Source: Blepharisma stoltei (Eukaryota > Ciliophora > Heterotrichea > Heterotrichida > Blepharismidae). From it: DNA of 64,000 nucleotides. The stretch lies in NCBI GenBank assembly GCA_914767885.1, contig CAJZBQ010000058.1, forward strand, positions 755,501 through 819,500, written 5' to 3'. A program made the position numbers and the translations under genes. Below are positions 9,983 through 21,953 of the stretch, in pieces (position 1 is the first letter of the stretch; each line of letters begins with the position of its first letter). The notes under the pieces were generated by a model. That model made no database searches and was not told where the DNA came from. It worked only from the letters and a program-made list of their open reading frames with translations.

Positions 9983-12900
9983 ATGATTAAATTATGGTTT
10001 TTCATTTTGCTTATTGCAAATTTATGTGATTCATGACAAGAAAATTCTAATGATTTTCACCAAGTAAATTTTCCAGAAATATATGAAATTGGCTTGCAAG
10101 AAATATTTATTCCAAACCTATATATCAAAAAGGAATTCTATTTATCATTTTTAGCGAAAACTTATGCCAATACCCCAATGAGGCTAGCAGAAATTGCATG
10201 AGACGAACAAGAAAGTGCTTATTTTGAATTAAATGACCACAAAATTACTTTGAGACTTAAAGACTCCCTAATCGAAGTGTCTTTAAATTTGAATTCCACT
10301 AACTTCCCAAGTAATAAGCAAATTCTTGCTTATTCGTGGGGGGTTTTGAGCAAAATATTTTTTAATAGAAATTTTAATATGAATAGATCGAAATTTGCTT
10401 ATTATTGAGGTTAAATACTCAAAATTTGCATTATCTGATACCCCAATAATAAGGAAATTTTAATCTATTCATATAAAATTTACTATATGAAAATTTTGTG
10501 TAAAAAACCCCACAAATAAGCAAGAATTTGCTTTTTGCTGAGGTAATTGAAATTTAATAATTGGCGGCTTGGAAAATAGATATCTGAAGATTTGCTCCTA
10601 TGAGTGGAAAAGCATGAATTCAGCTATAAAATGTGTCTCAAGCTCCATATTATTACCAAATTATATTCCTCAAAGGTATTCGCCTTTTCGCGTGAATTTT
10701 GAAACTGATTACTTTCGGTTTCTTAGGATATCAGAAATCGCATCAAATCCAAAATTGCACATTGAAAATTTCCCTCAGCTTATGATAGAAAGAAGAATCC
10801 TAGATGAAAGATCTACCATAGAGATTGATTTCAGTGGTGTTCAGCCACAAGTAATTTATGGAAATTATATGCCTCTTGGAAACGCAGATGGCGTAACATG
10901 AAATCCAGATTATTTAGATAAAAATTCTCCATATCCTATGATAAATTCTGGGATTTATTTTAATGGAGTTTCCTCACTCCCACCCTACAAAATGTATTTC
11001 ATTCGCTAACGTAGGGGGGTTAATATTTTTTATTCAATATAAATTTTTAGTAAAATTATATTTCGAAATTTAACAAACCATATTTTAAATAATTAACTAG
11101 ATATTTCATTGGAATAAATATCACTTATATATCAAAATAACTTTCTTAAAAAAAATTTTGCGCTCAAAGAGGATGGGTTTTTATTAAAAATAGGGATTTT
11201 TCAATGATTTTGTCCGCTCACGGAGGGGGATTCAGCACTTTTCTTTCCAAAGTCCTCAAATTTTCCTTATTCCCATCCATGAGCAAGCAAAACCGTTGGA
11301 AAAATCCCTAATTTTTAATTAAAACCCACCCTCCATTTGCAAAAAAAAAATTAATATATAAATTTTTTATGAAAAAATATTTTGATATATAACTGATAAT
11401 TATTATAATGAAATCTCTAACTAATTCTGTTTAATTTTAAACAGCTTCCATTTTTAAAAAATAAATTTTGGACATTAAATAAATATTTGCTTTAAAATTA
11501 TTTCAAATAATGATTTTTTAAAACTTATATATGAGCGAACAAAATTTTTTTGGAGGGGGGAAATTATGATAGTTCACTATCTGATCCCTTACTCTCCTTT
11601 CCTTTAAATTGAAACAAATTTTTTGTATGGGCAATGCTTTTTAAAAAAATAATATTAATTTTTTCTGTATACAATTTAAAAGCTCAATGCTGTGGGTTTA
11701 ATTTATTTTTATAAAGAATTAATTTAAAACTTTAAATATATGGTGTGCAAACTGTTTTAATAATCTAGATTAACTTTTTATACTTAATTAGATCAAAAAC
11801 ATTTTATAAAATATATTTTCGCCTATAAAATTTTCCTATTGCAAAATAAGTTTTGTTCGAAATCTAAGAGGTTAAAATATCCAAAAAATTAAAATTTTAC
11901 TCTACATTGTTTCAATTTAAAGGGGCTAGTTAGTTTTATCGTCTTTTCAAAGCTGAATTTTTTGGATTAGACCAATATTTCAGGATCAAGAATGCATTTT
12001 AGTTTCTAAACAGGAGTCTTTAAGCAGATACTTAAAAATTTCGCTAGGAAATGATGCATCCTCCTTATTTTTCACAGATGAGAACAACAAATTGACAACA
12101 GCTCAATCAGATAGCTCAGTCAAAAATAACACATGGCAACTATTATCTATAGCATGAAGCTCAACTGAAATAGAGTTTTACATAAATGATATAAAAGTAA
12201 CTCAGATTTTGACAAGTTCATTAGGATTTTCAGATAACTCCAATTCACAACTAGTTATTGGGGCTGATTCATTAGAATCTTCAAATTACTATAAAGGGTT
12301 TTTATATTATTTATCCTATTTTTCCTTTAAAATTTCAATTGAAACAATACAAAATTATATAGGGAGCTGTCAGTCGTGCAATTGCCCGAGTAAAACAAAC
12401 TCATGTCTCGGCTCATGCAATTTTGGTGAGTATTTTTACGATTCTCAGTGCAAATCTTGTCCAAATAAGTGCACAGAAATTGGCTGTATATATGGAGATA
12501 GTGGTGCTCAATGCAACAGATGCAGAGACTCTCTGTGTGAATTCTGTGAAACTTATACAGAAACTTGCAAACAATGCAAAAAAAATGCGATTCTTGATAA
12601 TTATTGCTACTGCCCAGATGGATTTTACAAAGATTATAATAGTGAAAGCTGCAAACCATGCCATGATAATTGCAGCAAATGCTCAGGGGCTACTATGGAT
12701 TTGTGTGATGAATGCGTAAAAGTAGTTGATAGCTGATGTGTTGAAGAATGCCCTAGTCTATATACCACAGAAAGTGATGGAAGCTGCACTTTGTTCAACA
12801 AAGAACCTGAAAAACTTGTATTTGACTCTTTGAGCTCTCTTTTGGTTTCGAAACCATACTCATTATTAAGCTTTCAAACTGGGATAAATGGCTATCACAT

Positions 12901-15900
12901 GGAAACCACAGATCCATATCCTGAGTATCATAAAGGGTATTATTTTGACCCAAAAAGTTTATTGATTCAAAACAATCAAGCAATGATAATTTCCCCACAA
13001 AATTCCTGGGCTTTTTGGCTTAAACCTACAAATCCAAGTGGGATTTTGCTATCAAAAAGATCAAGTGAAACTATATCTTATAGATGGATATTATCGGATA
13101 ATATTCTATCTGTTGATATAAAATTATTAAATGGAAAATATTTGCATAGTTGCTCCATAGAGATAAGCCAAAATATGTGGACTATGGTTGCAGCCATTTT
13201 AGAATATGAAAGTGGGCAATATGAAGGGTCTGTTAACTGTTTTATTAATGGCTCTTTTATGAATTCTAATGAAATTGGAGTCACATATATAGATGATTCA
13301 TCAGATTCTATTATTTATATAGGTGAAGAATACAATGGATGAATTTATGAAATTATTTATAGCCCAAATAAGCTTGATTTATCAAATTTCATTAGTGATG
13401 GCGATTGCAAAAGCTGCTCTTCTTGTGATTATACTTTGCCTGAGTTTTGCTTAGACGATTGCCCATTTCACCAATTTTATGATCCAGATAAAAATAAATG
13501 CGTAGAATGCGATAGCAGCTGTGGAAGCTGTGTAAGGAAAGAAAATTGCAGTTTGTGTATTGATAAACTGTGCAGCTCTTGCTCTACATTTGAAGATGCC
13601 TGTGATAAATGTCTAGAGAATGCTTCTATGAATGAAGATTCTATTTGCAAATGCGCAGATGAGTTTATCTATAATCCATCAGTAGGATTATGCACAGAAT
13701 GCTACGAAATCAATAGCTTATGCGTTATAAGCTGCCCTACTCTTTATATTTCACAAGAAAACTATACTTGCACAGCAAGTGATAATTTATATATGAGATT
13801 CAGCTTTGAGACCCTGGAAAATATTATAACAGACAGCAGAGATCAACCGGTTTATGAACTTATGACAGGATCCTCTTTGAGTTTTTATCCAAATTATGAT
13901 GATAATGACCCTATTCCAGGCTACCAACGAGGCATGTTTTTTGATGGAAAAAATGACTATCTTCCAAGATATTCAGGCAATTTCACAATCTCACCTTATA
14001 GCACATGAATTCTTTGAATAAGCCCATACGATTTAAGCCAAGGCATGATTTTTTCAAAAAATGATAATGAGAATGACAATGTAATCTCATTGTATAGTAC
14101 CAATTATGATTCATATTTGGCTATCATGAATTGCTCCTTTTCCATTACTTTGTCTGAACACGAGTGAAATTTTATAGTGATTCTAATATCTCAAGACAAA
14201 AGTTCCAGCATTTCTGTCACTTTTATCAATAATGGCTATCAGAGTATAATGACTGAATCTGGGTCTATTGAAGACTATTTGAATTATTATTTAACTATCG
14301 GAGACAGCACAATAAGCTGCTGGGGCTGGTTTTATGAACTGGTTTATGCTGCCAAGCTATTAGACTCAGATGAAATTTCACAAGAGTATAAGGGCTATTA
14401 TTATTGTCCTAGACAAGAGTCATTTTGCTTAAAAAGCTGTAATTTGAATCAATATTATTCTGAATCTGGAGAGTGTGCTGATTGCCTATCTAGTTGCAAA
14501 ACATGTATATCAAACAGCACATGTGATTTATGTGCACAACAAAAATGCTCATCCTGCTCATCTATTGGTGGAAATTGCATATGTCCATATGATGCAACAC
14601 AAAATTCCAACAATGTTTGTACCTGCATTGACCCAAACAAAAATTTTAATAAAAACACAATTTCTTGTGATTGCCATGATGGATACTGAAATAACCAAGG
14701 AGAATGTGAGATTTGCAACTACTACTTGCAAAATGATGATATTTCTTGCAATTTTGCAAGTAGCTATAGGCAGCTTGAAATAACTTTTTCAGTTCCAGTA
14801 AAAACTTCAGGGATTTCATGCGAGTCTTTATTTAATTCAGACACTTTAAATAAATTTGGGGACGATTATAGATGTTACTTTATGAATGACAACTTAAAAT
14901 TTTATGTTAATTTGGGATTGAATTTTACTATTAAAGAAGGGGACAGTTTGAGCTTTCAAAAGGAAATAATTGGGAAAACATCAAAATGTGGGTATGAGAA
15001 GACATTAGTTAAAGCTACCCTAGAGCATAAATATGATTACCCAAGCCCTATAATTATATTGAATGCTCCAAGTGTTATAGATATGAGCTGCCAAGATTTG
15101 AGGATCGTTGGCAGAGTTAATGGAAAATTAAATCACGACTTAGAAATAAAGTGGTCATTTTCTTCTAATCCAAGCAATGCAAATTTGATAAAATATGAAA
15201 CCGATTATCAAATCAGCATAGCAAGCATTTTAATCCCAAAAGCAGAGCTACTTTCAGGGATTTTAACAGTAACCTTAACAGCAAAAAACTTTTTGGGATC
15301 AATATCAAATTTATCTCAAAATATCACTGTTTCATCTAGTTCAGCAATATCAATAAATTTTGACTCTTTATATTATTCAATAACAAGATTTCATCCATTT
15401 ACAGTATCTATTGGCTCCCTTTCCTCATGCCAAGCGTTATCAAATAATATCAATATAGAATGAAGTTTAAGCTCAGTTATGAATAATCAAACGGCGATTA
15501 ACGAGACGACTTTATGAGCCAGCCAAAACGGTCAAATGGCTTTAATAATACCCAAAGGATGGATTCCAGCTCTTTCAACTGCGAATTTCAAGATAGAAGC
15601 AACTGACCAAAGCACTGGCTTTACAGGCACAAACTATATAAGCATTTATAGCAAAGAATCATTGCCAGTTATATTATTTGATAGAACAGATGGTATTGCA
15701 TCAGCTAATGAGCAGCTATCAATAAGCGCATTAAGCTCATATGACCCAGATGGCCTTGCCACTTTTTCTTATAAATGAAGCTGTAATACGAATTATGAAG
15801 ATTGCAGTAGCTTAATCACAAGCGTCTCGTCAGGAACTTTAAATGTCCCAAAAAATTCTCTTTCTGTCGGGGAAAGCTATATATTTACAATCACAGTGAC

Positions 15901-18900
15901 AAAATCAAACTCCGCGAAATTATCATCAACAAAGCAAATCACTATAAATATAGTTGGAAATTCTGGATCTAAAATTTCTATTGCTGAAACAAATATAATA
16001 AAACCAAATGTAGTGAATCCTAATGAAGCTTATAAAATAAAAATTAATCAATTGGTGAGTTTGGTTACTTGGAGCTGCCAAAGTGAACTTCCTATTGAAT
16101 TTGCAAGCAGCTTGAATACTAATTTTTTAGTGGTTAAAGAAAATTCTTTGCAGCAAGGAGCATATTATACGCTCGATATATTAATTGGCTCAAGCTATAG
16201 CTATACTTGAAGTTTTTATGTAAACCAAGCTCCAGTTTTTGGGGATTTTATTGTATCTCCTCAGAATGGGGTTGAACTAGAAACAATTTTTACATTAGAA
16301 GCTTATGAATGGATTGATATAGAGGAAGATTATCCTTTGAGTTATATTTTTGGAATGACTATTGATAATTCTTCCATTTATTTATCTGGAAAAAATTCCT
16401 CTTCAATTTTTTATTCCAAGTTTTTACTCTCAAAGAGGTTAGTTAACAATATCGGTGATATTAATAGTTTATTTTTCTATAGAATGCAATTATTTGGTAT
16501 CAAATAGTTAAAACTCCATTTTTATAAAGAGTGTAAATGGAAATTATGAAATTTTTGTAGATATATATGACTCCCTTAATACCTATTCCAGAGTAGTTTC
16601 TAATATAACAGTAGAAAAAAATACCAAAACAGACTATTCAAAACTATATGAAGAGATAAATAAGCAACAAAGTTCACCAACTCTTGATATCCCAACTATA
16701 GTTTCCTCTACTTATTGATTGACAAGCTTACCATTGAATTTTTCTGGAATCTCAAATTTAGCTGTCGACACTTCTTTGAAATTTAATTTGTCAATTAAAT
16801 ACATTAACTCATACATTGATTTAATGGATCCTGATGATTTTTCATCATACTATGGTCTTCTTTCTATGCTAAAAATGATTTCTCAGGCGTTATTTATAAA
16901 CTCTTATGAAGAGTTGCTGATATTCAATAAAACCATAGCTAACATTTTCACATACAATAGTGTTGCGTTAAGAGACAGACAAGTAGAAATTTTCTTTGAC
17001 TCCCCCCCCTTTAAATAGCAAAAAAAATCCTGTTCTAATTTAAAGGGCTAAAATCAATTTTATTAAATTTTTTCAAGAAATAATGAAAACTGTTTAAATA
17101 ATTCTAGTTGCATTTTTTCCATTAACTATTTTTTATAAAATATATTTTTAACTAAAATTTTCCTGTAGAAAAAAATTTTGGTCCAATTAGCAGAGATTAA
17201 ACCCAAAATGGAAATTTTACTATGCTTTGTTCCAATATAAATGGGGGAGTGAATCATTGAATGCTATTTATAGCAATTCATTTTTGAATGAAAGTGTAAT
17301 TGGATTAATAGAAGATAATATAGTAATTGCAAGTTCTATAATTCGTCCGTATATGATATCAAATGAAAATAAGCACTTTTATAGTGGCAACATAGAAACA
17401 TTATTTGCAAATACCCAAACTCGATATATTTTTGACTCAACTTTGTCATTAAACAATTTCACTTTTCATCTTCCTGTCAATATTCCTCAACTTATTCCAA
17501 AAAAATCACCATTTTCTATCATTTATTCTATACCTATATAGTTAATATGAAACATTCTCATGGCTTCCATTATTTTTGTTCATGTAGTAAATAGGAAAGT
17601 GGCTACCAGTAGGAATGCTTCATTCATTGTAAATAAGTATAAATTTTCATTAGCATCTCCAAAATATCCAGTTATAGCTTATACCTTATATGAGGCTGGC
17701 AACAATACTCCGTTATCTATTTCATTAAATTACACAGAAATCGAATTTCAAACTCCAAATTTAAATACATCACAAGAGATGCACTGTGCGACGCTAAACA
17801 GGACAAGTTCTGCCTGAAATGAGAGCAGCTGCTCTTTAGGCAAAATTTCTGAAAGCTCAGTTACTTGCAATTGCTATCATTTATCTATTTATTCAATTCA
17901 AATAAAAAACACGACAAATAATGACCCAGGGGGTGATCCTAACAATCCTATTACAATAGATATAGAAAAAGGATCCTTCATTCCAGTTTATATATTTGGC
18001 GGTATAGCTTTTCTTTATATTATTTCTATGATTTCTTCTTTTATGTGAGAAAAAAATGAGAAAATCGAAGTCAATGTTATCGCACCGATCAAGGATAGTT
18101 CAATATCAAATAGATCAAACGTATCACTCCATCACAATCATCAGGATTCTGCACGTTTTGATTTTAAGCAGTCAAGAAGTTTAATACCTCTCGACATAAG
18201 CGATACTGTTGAAATTGTTGATAAAACTTTAGCAAAAATCGAGATAAGCTTTATGGAGCCTCCACATGAAAGTAAACGATGGGAATATGTATTGAAAAAG
18301 CATATCCTTCTCTGTATTTTTATCAAAGATCCTCATGTGAAGTTATATAAAAAGATAAATATACTTGCAATGTATTTTATAGTAAGTTTAGGACTGCTGG
18401 GGGCAATTTACCATTGGGATGAGTTTTATCAGGATAATTTGAACAATAAATCATTTATAGGAGTTTTGGAAAGTTTGAATGGAAAAGATATGATACCTAT
18501 TGGGGCATCTATATTAGTTACATATATTATATGCTTTTTATTAGAGACTTTATCAGAAAATATGCCTGTATTTGAAGGAATTGACGAAGAAACCTATTAC
18601 AGAACTGTGAGAAATAATATATAGCCCATACCCTTATATAGATTTATTTATAGAAAAAAAAAAAGGGACGATTGAGCAACCATGACAGACTTTCTCAAAG
18701 GGATGTGCTGGATCTCTATATCAGGATTGATTAAAAAGTGACATGTCAAAAAATAGTTGACAAGTGTGAAAAAGTTGACAAGCAAACACACCAATTTTTA
18801 AAATGGCTTTATTATTAAATTAATTTTAAATTTAAGATACCCTTTTAGACTGGGATTGATTAGTATCCTACTTTTTTTCCCTCTTTTTCTGATATACATT

Positions 18901-19519
18901 AAGTAGATTTTTAAATGAACAAACCAATTGTTTATGATCAAATGTTCTATAAAAGCCAAAGTTGTATTGAGCGCTTGTAGCTCTTTATGAAGTTTTTAAT
19001 GGTTCATAAAAAATGTTTTATATTTATCATCTCCAGTCTAAAATGATATCTTAAATTTAAAATTAATTTAATAGTAAAGCCATTTTTAAAAATTGGTGTG
19101 TTTACTTGTCAACTTTTTTTCACACTTGTCAACCATTTTTTGACATGCCACTTTTTAACACATCCTGATATAGAGATTCAGCTCGCCCCTTTGAGAAATT
19201 ATGTCATGGTCTTCAACTGTCCATTGCATTTTTGTTCTATAAAGAATCTACATAGAGATATGGGGATAGAATAAAAGTCATATCTTGTGTGATTTTGTCG
19301 TTATTAATATTCAGCTTAAGTGCTTACTTGACCGCAATTTTTTCTCAAGACTTCAGTACAGCAATGATATACTTGTGGATAATAAGCATCATTATTTCTT
19401 ATGTAGTTGGGATTTTTATTGCGCCTTTTCTAAAAATGCTTATTGAAATTGCTATATATCAAAATTTTGTGAAATTTTATTATGCTATGAGGGGCTGGCA
19501 AAAAGAAGAGAAAGCTTAG
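9983..19519 (+). CDS. Giant LamG/Cys-rich/REJ polycystin-like membrane receptor, interrupted by eight IESs
   Basis: About 2,450 residues after IES removal, with the total again a multiple of 3. Order: signal peptide (MIKLWFFILLIANLC); at least three concanavalin/LamG-like modules (about 10550-12360, 12790-13380, 13790-14400), each followed by a Cys-rich, furin/GCC2-like block (about 12370-12780, 13400-13760, 14405-14720); then a REJ/PKD region (about 14726-17500, with SSYDPDGLATFSYKWSC). A membrane-proximal Cys segment and five predicted spans follow (about 17985, 18360, 18500, 19275, 19365). The C-terminus (KRWEYVLKKHILLCIF...) resembles the membrane part of polycystin-1/REJ proteins. UGA-Trp is frequent. 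I infer an adhesion or mechanosensory receptor at the cell surface or cilium. The family assignment is firm, the role is not. Confidence 0.85.
10316..10547. mobile_element. IES, 232 bp, GTAAT repeat
   Basis: GTAAT at 10311-10315 and 10543-10547. Inverted ends (AAGCAAATTCTTGCTTATT and AATAAGCAAGAATTTGCTT) are unlike families A and B. Length is 1 mod 3; excision moves the receptor frame from phase 2 to phase 0 and yields FPSN-WNLIIGG, typical of a LamG strand. Confidence 0.88.
10977..11234 (+). mobile_element. IES: family-A MITE, 258 bp, TCA repeat
   Basis: TCA at 10974-10976 and 11232-11234, not TTA. Ends CTCCCACCCTACAAAATG and GTCCGCTCACGGAGGGGGAT. First of three consecutive insertions in one LamG module. 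Removal joins GVSS to ALFFPKSSNFPY. Confidence 0.8.
11270..11566 (-). mobile_element. IES: family-A MITE, 297 bp, TTA repeat
   Basis: TTA at 11267-11269 and 11564-11566, reverse orientation (TTCCCATCCATGAGCAAGC at the left end). Only 33 coding bases separate it from the previous IES and 22 from the next. Removal gives NFPY-DSSLSDPL in frame. Confidence 0.82.
11592..11932. mobile_element. IES: family-B MITE, 341 bp, TTA repeat
   Basis: TTA at 11589-11591 and 11930-11932. Ends CTCTCCTTTCCTTTAAATTG and CAATTTAAAGGGGCTAG. Length is 2 mod 3. Excision shifts to the phase-2 frame that stays open to about 16424 and gives SDPL-VLSSFQSWIFWIRP, a canonical LamG strand. Confidence 0.88.
16427..16526. 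mobile_element. Probable short IES, 85-100 bp, TA-flanked, in REJ region
   Basis: The receptor frame changes from phase 2 to phase 0 here and both frames have stops nearby. TA at 16425 and 16525 (100 bp) gives YSKF-LKSVNGNYEIFVDI; TA at 16440 and 16525 (85 bp) also restores the frame. I cannot choose between them. Confidence 0.6.
17000..17252. mobile_element. IES: family-B MITE, 253 bp, TGA repeat
   Basis: TGA at 16997-16999 and 17250-17252. Ends CTCCCCCCCCTTTAAATAG and CCAATATAAATGGGGGAG. Length is 1 mod 3; excision moves phase 0 to phase 1 and joins VEIFF to ESLNAIYSNSFL. There is no TA at the boundary. Confidence 0.85.
17531..17593. mobile_element. Probable short IES, 63 bp, TA-flanked
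   Basis: An in-frame TAG at 17539-17541 interrupts the receptor while the frame is the same on both sides. TA pairs at 17529 and 17592 remove it in frame (SIIYS-RKVATSRNASF). Same length as the IES at 5591-5653. Confidence 0.6.
18620..19268. mobile_element. IES with very long terminal inverted repeats, about 649 bp
   Basis: Left and right arms of about 190 bp are imperfect reverse complements. Landmarks: CTTTCTCAAAGGGATGTG at 18693 matches CGCCCCTTTGAGAAATTATG at 19183; GTTGACAAGTGTG and CACACTTGTCAACC; AATTGGTGTGTTTACTTGTC near 19098. It separates two membrane spans of the receptor. TA at 18618 and 19267 restores the frame (TVRNN-RIKVISCV), changing phase 1 to 2. No coding capacity is seen in the central 150 bp. 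Confidence 0.85.
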
Positions 19520-19708
19520 ACATAATTTATAATAATTAAAATTTCTTTAAATAATCATTAAAAATCTACACCTTAATTAAGATATCAGTAGAGGATTAAA
19601 ATACTTTTATCGATTATTTGTTATTATAACTTTATAAATATGATAATTTAAAAATGATTAATCATATCAACCAAAAATTATTAAAATAGCAATTTCTTAT
19701 AAAATACA

Positions 19709-20365
19709 ATGTCAAATGATGTAAATTCCCAAACGGGTTTCACTTTAAAAGCAATCGGGAAAAGTTGCTCAATCTCCTCCTTAATTAAAAGACCAAAACT
19801 GTCTCTGGACAACTCTACTTCTCAAAGAAAAACCTTTATTTCATTCCCTTCTACAGTCTCTCTAAATCCAGTCATAAAAACAAGCTTCACAAGTCGCTCC
19901 ACAGAAAACCTCAAAAGATTTTCATCAAAAAATTCATATCATAATGATTTTCTCAAAGATTTTACTATAAGAAAAAACATCATTTGCAGGATGCTTAATG
20001 AGAGAGAAAGGAGCCTTCGAACTGAGCAGGATAGAATACAATTGTCTGAAAAATATGAAAAATTAAGAGATAAACAAGAAATAAGATCTAGAAGATCAAG
20101 GCAAATAGCAAAACTTGAAAAAGATTTTAAAAGACATGTGACAACCGGCCGAGATTTTGATTTTAAGTTTGAAGACGATATTAAAACAAAAAGAAAACAA
20201 GTGACCAACAATAAAATACCGAAAACAAAATGCCCTTTGAGACAAAGCAAGGTTGATATAAACATAGATCCAGAAATAAACCGCAAGCTTTTTACGTTGC
20301 AAGACCTTCAAGCCATATTATACATATTTTGATGAATTATTACATATTTTGTAAAAAATATATAA
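19709..20365 (+). CDS. Unknown Ser/Arg-rich protein with coiled coil (about 218 aa)
   Basis: No family recognised. Residues 1-75 are Ser/Thr/Lys-rich and look disordered. From about 19960 to 20200 the sequence is highly charged and helical (NERERSLRTEQDRIQLSEKY...), a probable coiled coil. Two consecutive UGA codons (20330-20335) are read as Trp near the C-terminus and the frame ends at TAA 20363-20365. The start is ATG 19709, preceded by AT-rich spacer. It could be a cytoskeletal linker; that is only a compositional guess. Confidence 0.65.
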
Positions 20366-20412
20366 AAAATCTATCTATTAATTCGTAGAAGGTTTATTAG
20401 GATGATCTCTTA

Positions 20413-20801
20413 CTCCCCCCCCCCCTCCGTGAGCGAACAAAAAAATTTTGTTCGCTCACGGAGGGGGGTTTATTTTTTTTTTTAAAAAAAATTTATATAT
20501 AAATTTTATTAAAAAATATTTTTGTCGAAATTTAAAAAAATCCTAATTTGCAAAAATTGGGAAGCAAATATTAATTTAACTTGCAAAATTTATGTTTTAA
20601 AACGCAATTTGTTTAAAATTAAACAGAATTAGCTCTAGATTTCATTATACTAATTATCACTTATATATCAAAATTTTTTTCCATTTAAAATTTTTTCTAT
20701 TAAAAAAAATTTTTGTTCACTCACGGAGGGTGGGTTTTTGGTCAAAAAATGGCGATTTTTCTAATGGTTTTGTTCGCTCACGGAGGGGGGGGGGGGAGTT
20801 A
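20413..20801 (+). mobile_element. Complete family-A MITE, 389 bp, intergenic
   Basis: TTA at 20410-20412 and 20799-20801. The left end is itself a small hairpin (CCTCCGTGAGCGAACAAAA then TTTTGTTCGCTCACGGAGG), and the right end repeats the terminal sequence twice. It matches 1-262 and 53108-53497 almost base for base. It lies between convergent genes. Confidence 0.9.
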
Positions 20802-20837
20802 GAGTATAAATTTTCATAAAGATCAGCCCTTTAAATT

Positions 20838-21912
20838 TTATTTATTTTGTCTTAAATGATGGCATGCATAGCAAATGTCTTCATACTCACTGTTGAACTT
20901 TTCCAAATGATTAATCGGCCCGTCTTTTGTGTGTTTACAAATAGCACAAATTTCATTGAAGTTTCCTTGTGGAATTAATTTTGTTGCAGTTCTTAATAGC
21001 GTATGTGTAGTTGATGGGAACTTTGACTGCAAGTTTCCGAGGAAATCTTGTATAAGTATGTCCATGCTTCCAGCCCAAGGCAAAGTGAGTGATTGAGCCA
21101 TAGGAAGTTTTGTAAGCAATGGAACATATCAAGTTTCTTTGAATTTGATATTTAATTAATTATTTATTGCTAAATTTGTATCCTTATAGCTATACAAAAC
21201 TGTAATATTATTTAATTAAAAAGAGAATATCATATATAGAATGATATATCGCCACCTCTTTTTCTAATAACTCTCTCAAAGGTCTTGCTATCGTAATTCC
21301 ATCTACTAAAAGTATAGGTGATGAAAATGAAGAAACGCTTACTCCGCGGCCTTTACAAATTTCTGACATAACTAGCGTAGACACTCTGCTTGCGCTTTCT
21401 CCAGTGATTACTTTCTGGTAGTTGTTTTCTCTTGCAAAATCTGTGATCAAATTATTAATAACGAAATAGAGCATATCAGATTTAGCTTGGCTTGGTAAAT
21501 TTAATTGTTCTTCAATGTCTGGAATTTTCTCTTCAATTTTGATCACATTTATATGCACATTGTAGCGCTTTTCAACGGACTCTAGAAATTCAGATACTTG
21601 GGACTGTGGGGTATGGTATATAAAAGAGTCGTCAATGTATAGCAAAACTGGTGTAAATTGCATTAATTTGGTAGTTTTTTCAGGGTTCTTGCATGTGTCT
21701 GTTAAATGGAGCATAGACATGGAATTAGCACCACCTGAGATTGCAATGAGAAGATTCTCGCCTTTTTTAGGAGATAGAAGAGCCTTGAGATTGGAACGAA
21801 AAAGATGCTCTGTATTTTTGATAAAGCAATCTCTGCATACTTTTTGTGATCGAATTTTGTAGTTTGGGGGTTTTACGCCGCACTTGTAGCAGAGCTGCTT
21901 TTGTTCTTCCAT
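20838..21912 (-). CDS. CTU2: Cytoplasmic tRNA 2-thiolation protein 2 (CTU2/Ncs2), one IES
   Basis: About 328 residues. The N-terminal zinc motif CYKCG...CRDCF is followed by the PP-loop-like ISGGANSMSMLHL (about 21758-21720) and the ITGE segment, then PLRELLEKEVAIY, all as in Ncs2/CTU2. The C-terminal CAICK and CYACH pairs supply the second zinc site. In the known complex CTU1-CTU2 adds the 2-thio group to wobble U34 of tRNA. A short IES (21151-21238) splits the gene after residue 225 or so and shifts the frame; its removal gives AIYHS-IKFKETWYVPLLT with UGA as Trp. Start is ATG 21912. Confidence 0.88.
21151..21238. mobile_element. Short IES in CTU2, 79-88 bp
   Basis: The two CTU2 halves are in different frames. 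TA at 21149 and 21237 (88 bp) restores the frame; TA at 21149 and 21228 (79 bp) also works. The ends contain GATATT/AATATC inverted sequences. Confidence 0.7.
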
Positions 21913-21953
21913 TTATTCAAGACTTGAACTTATTTAGATTTTTATCAGCATTA

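Noticed and set aside
12327-12719. Cys-rich antisense and shifted frames inside the LamG receptor
   Set aside because: They overlap the conserved receptor frame, whose CxxC spacing and domain order are convincing.
16441-16510. AGTTA direct repeat (65 bp apart) as the IES boundary in the REJ region
   Set aside because: It leaves an in-frame TAA; frame arithmetic requires a length of 1 mod 3.
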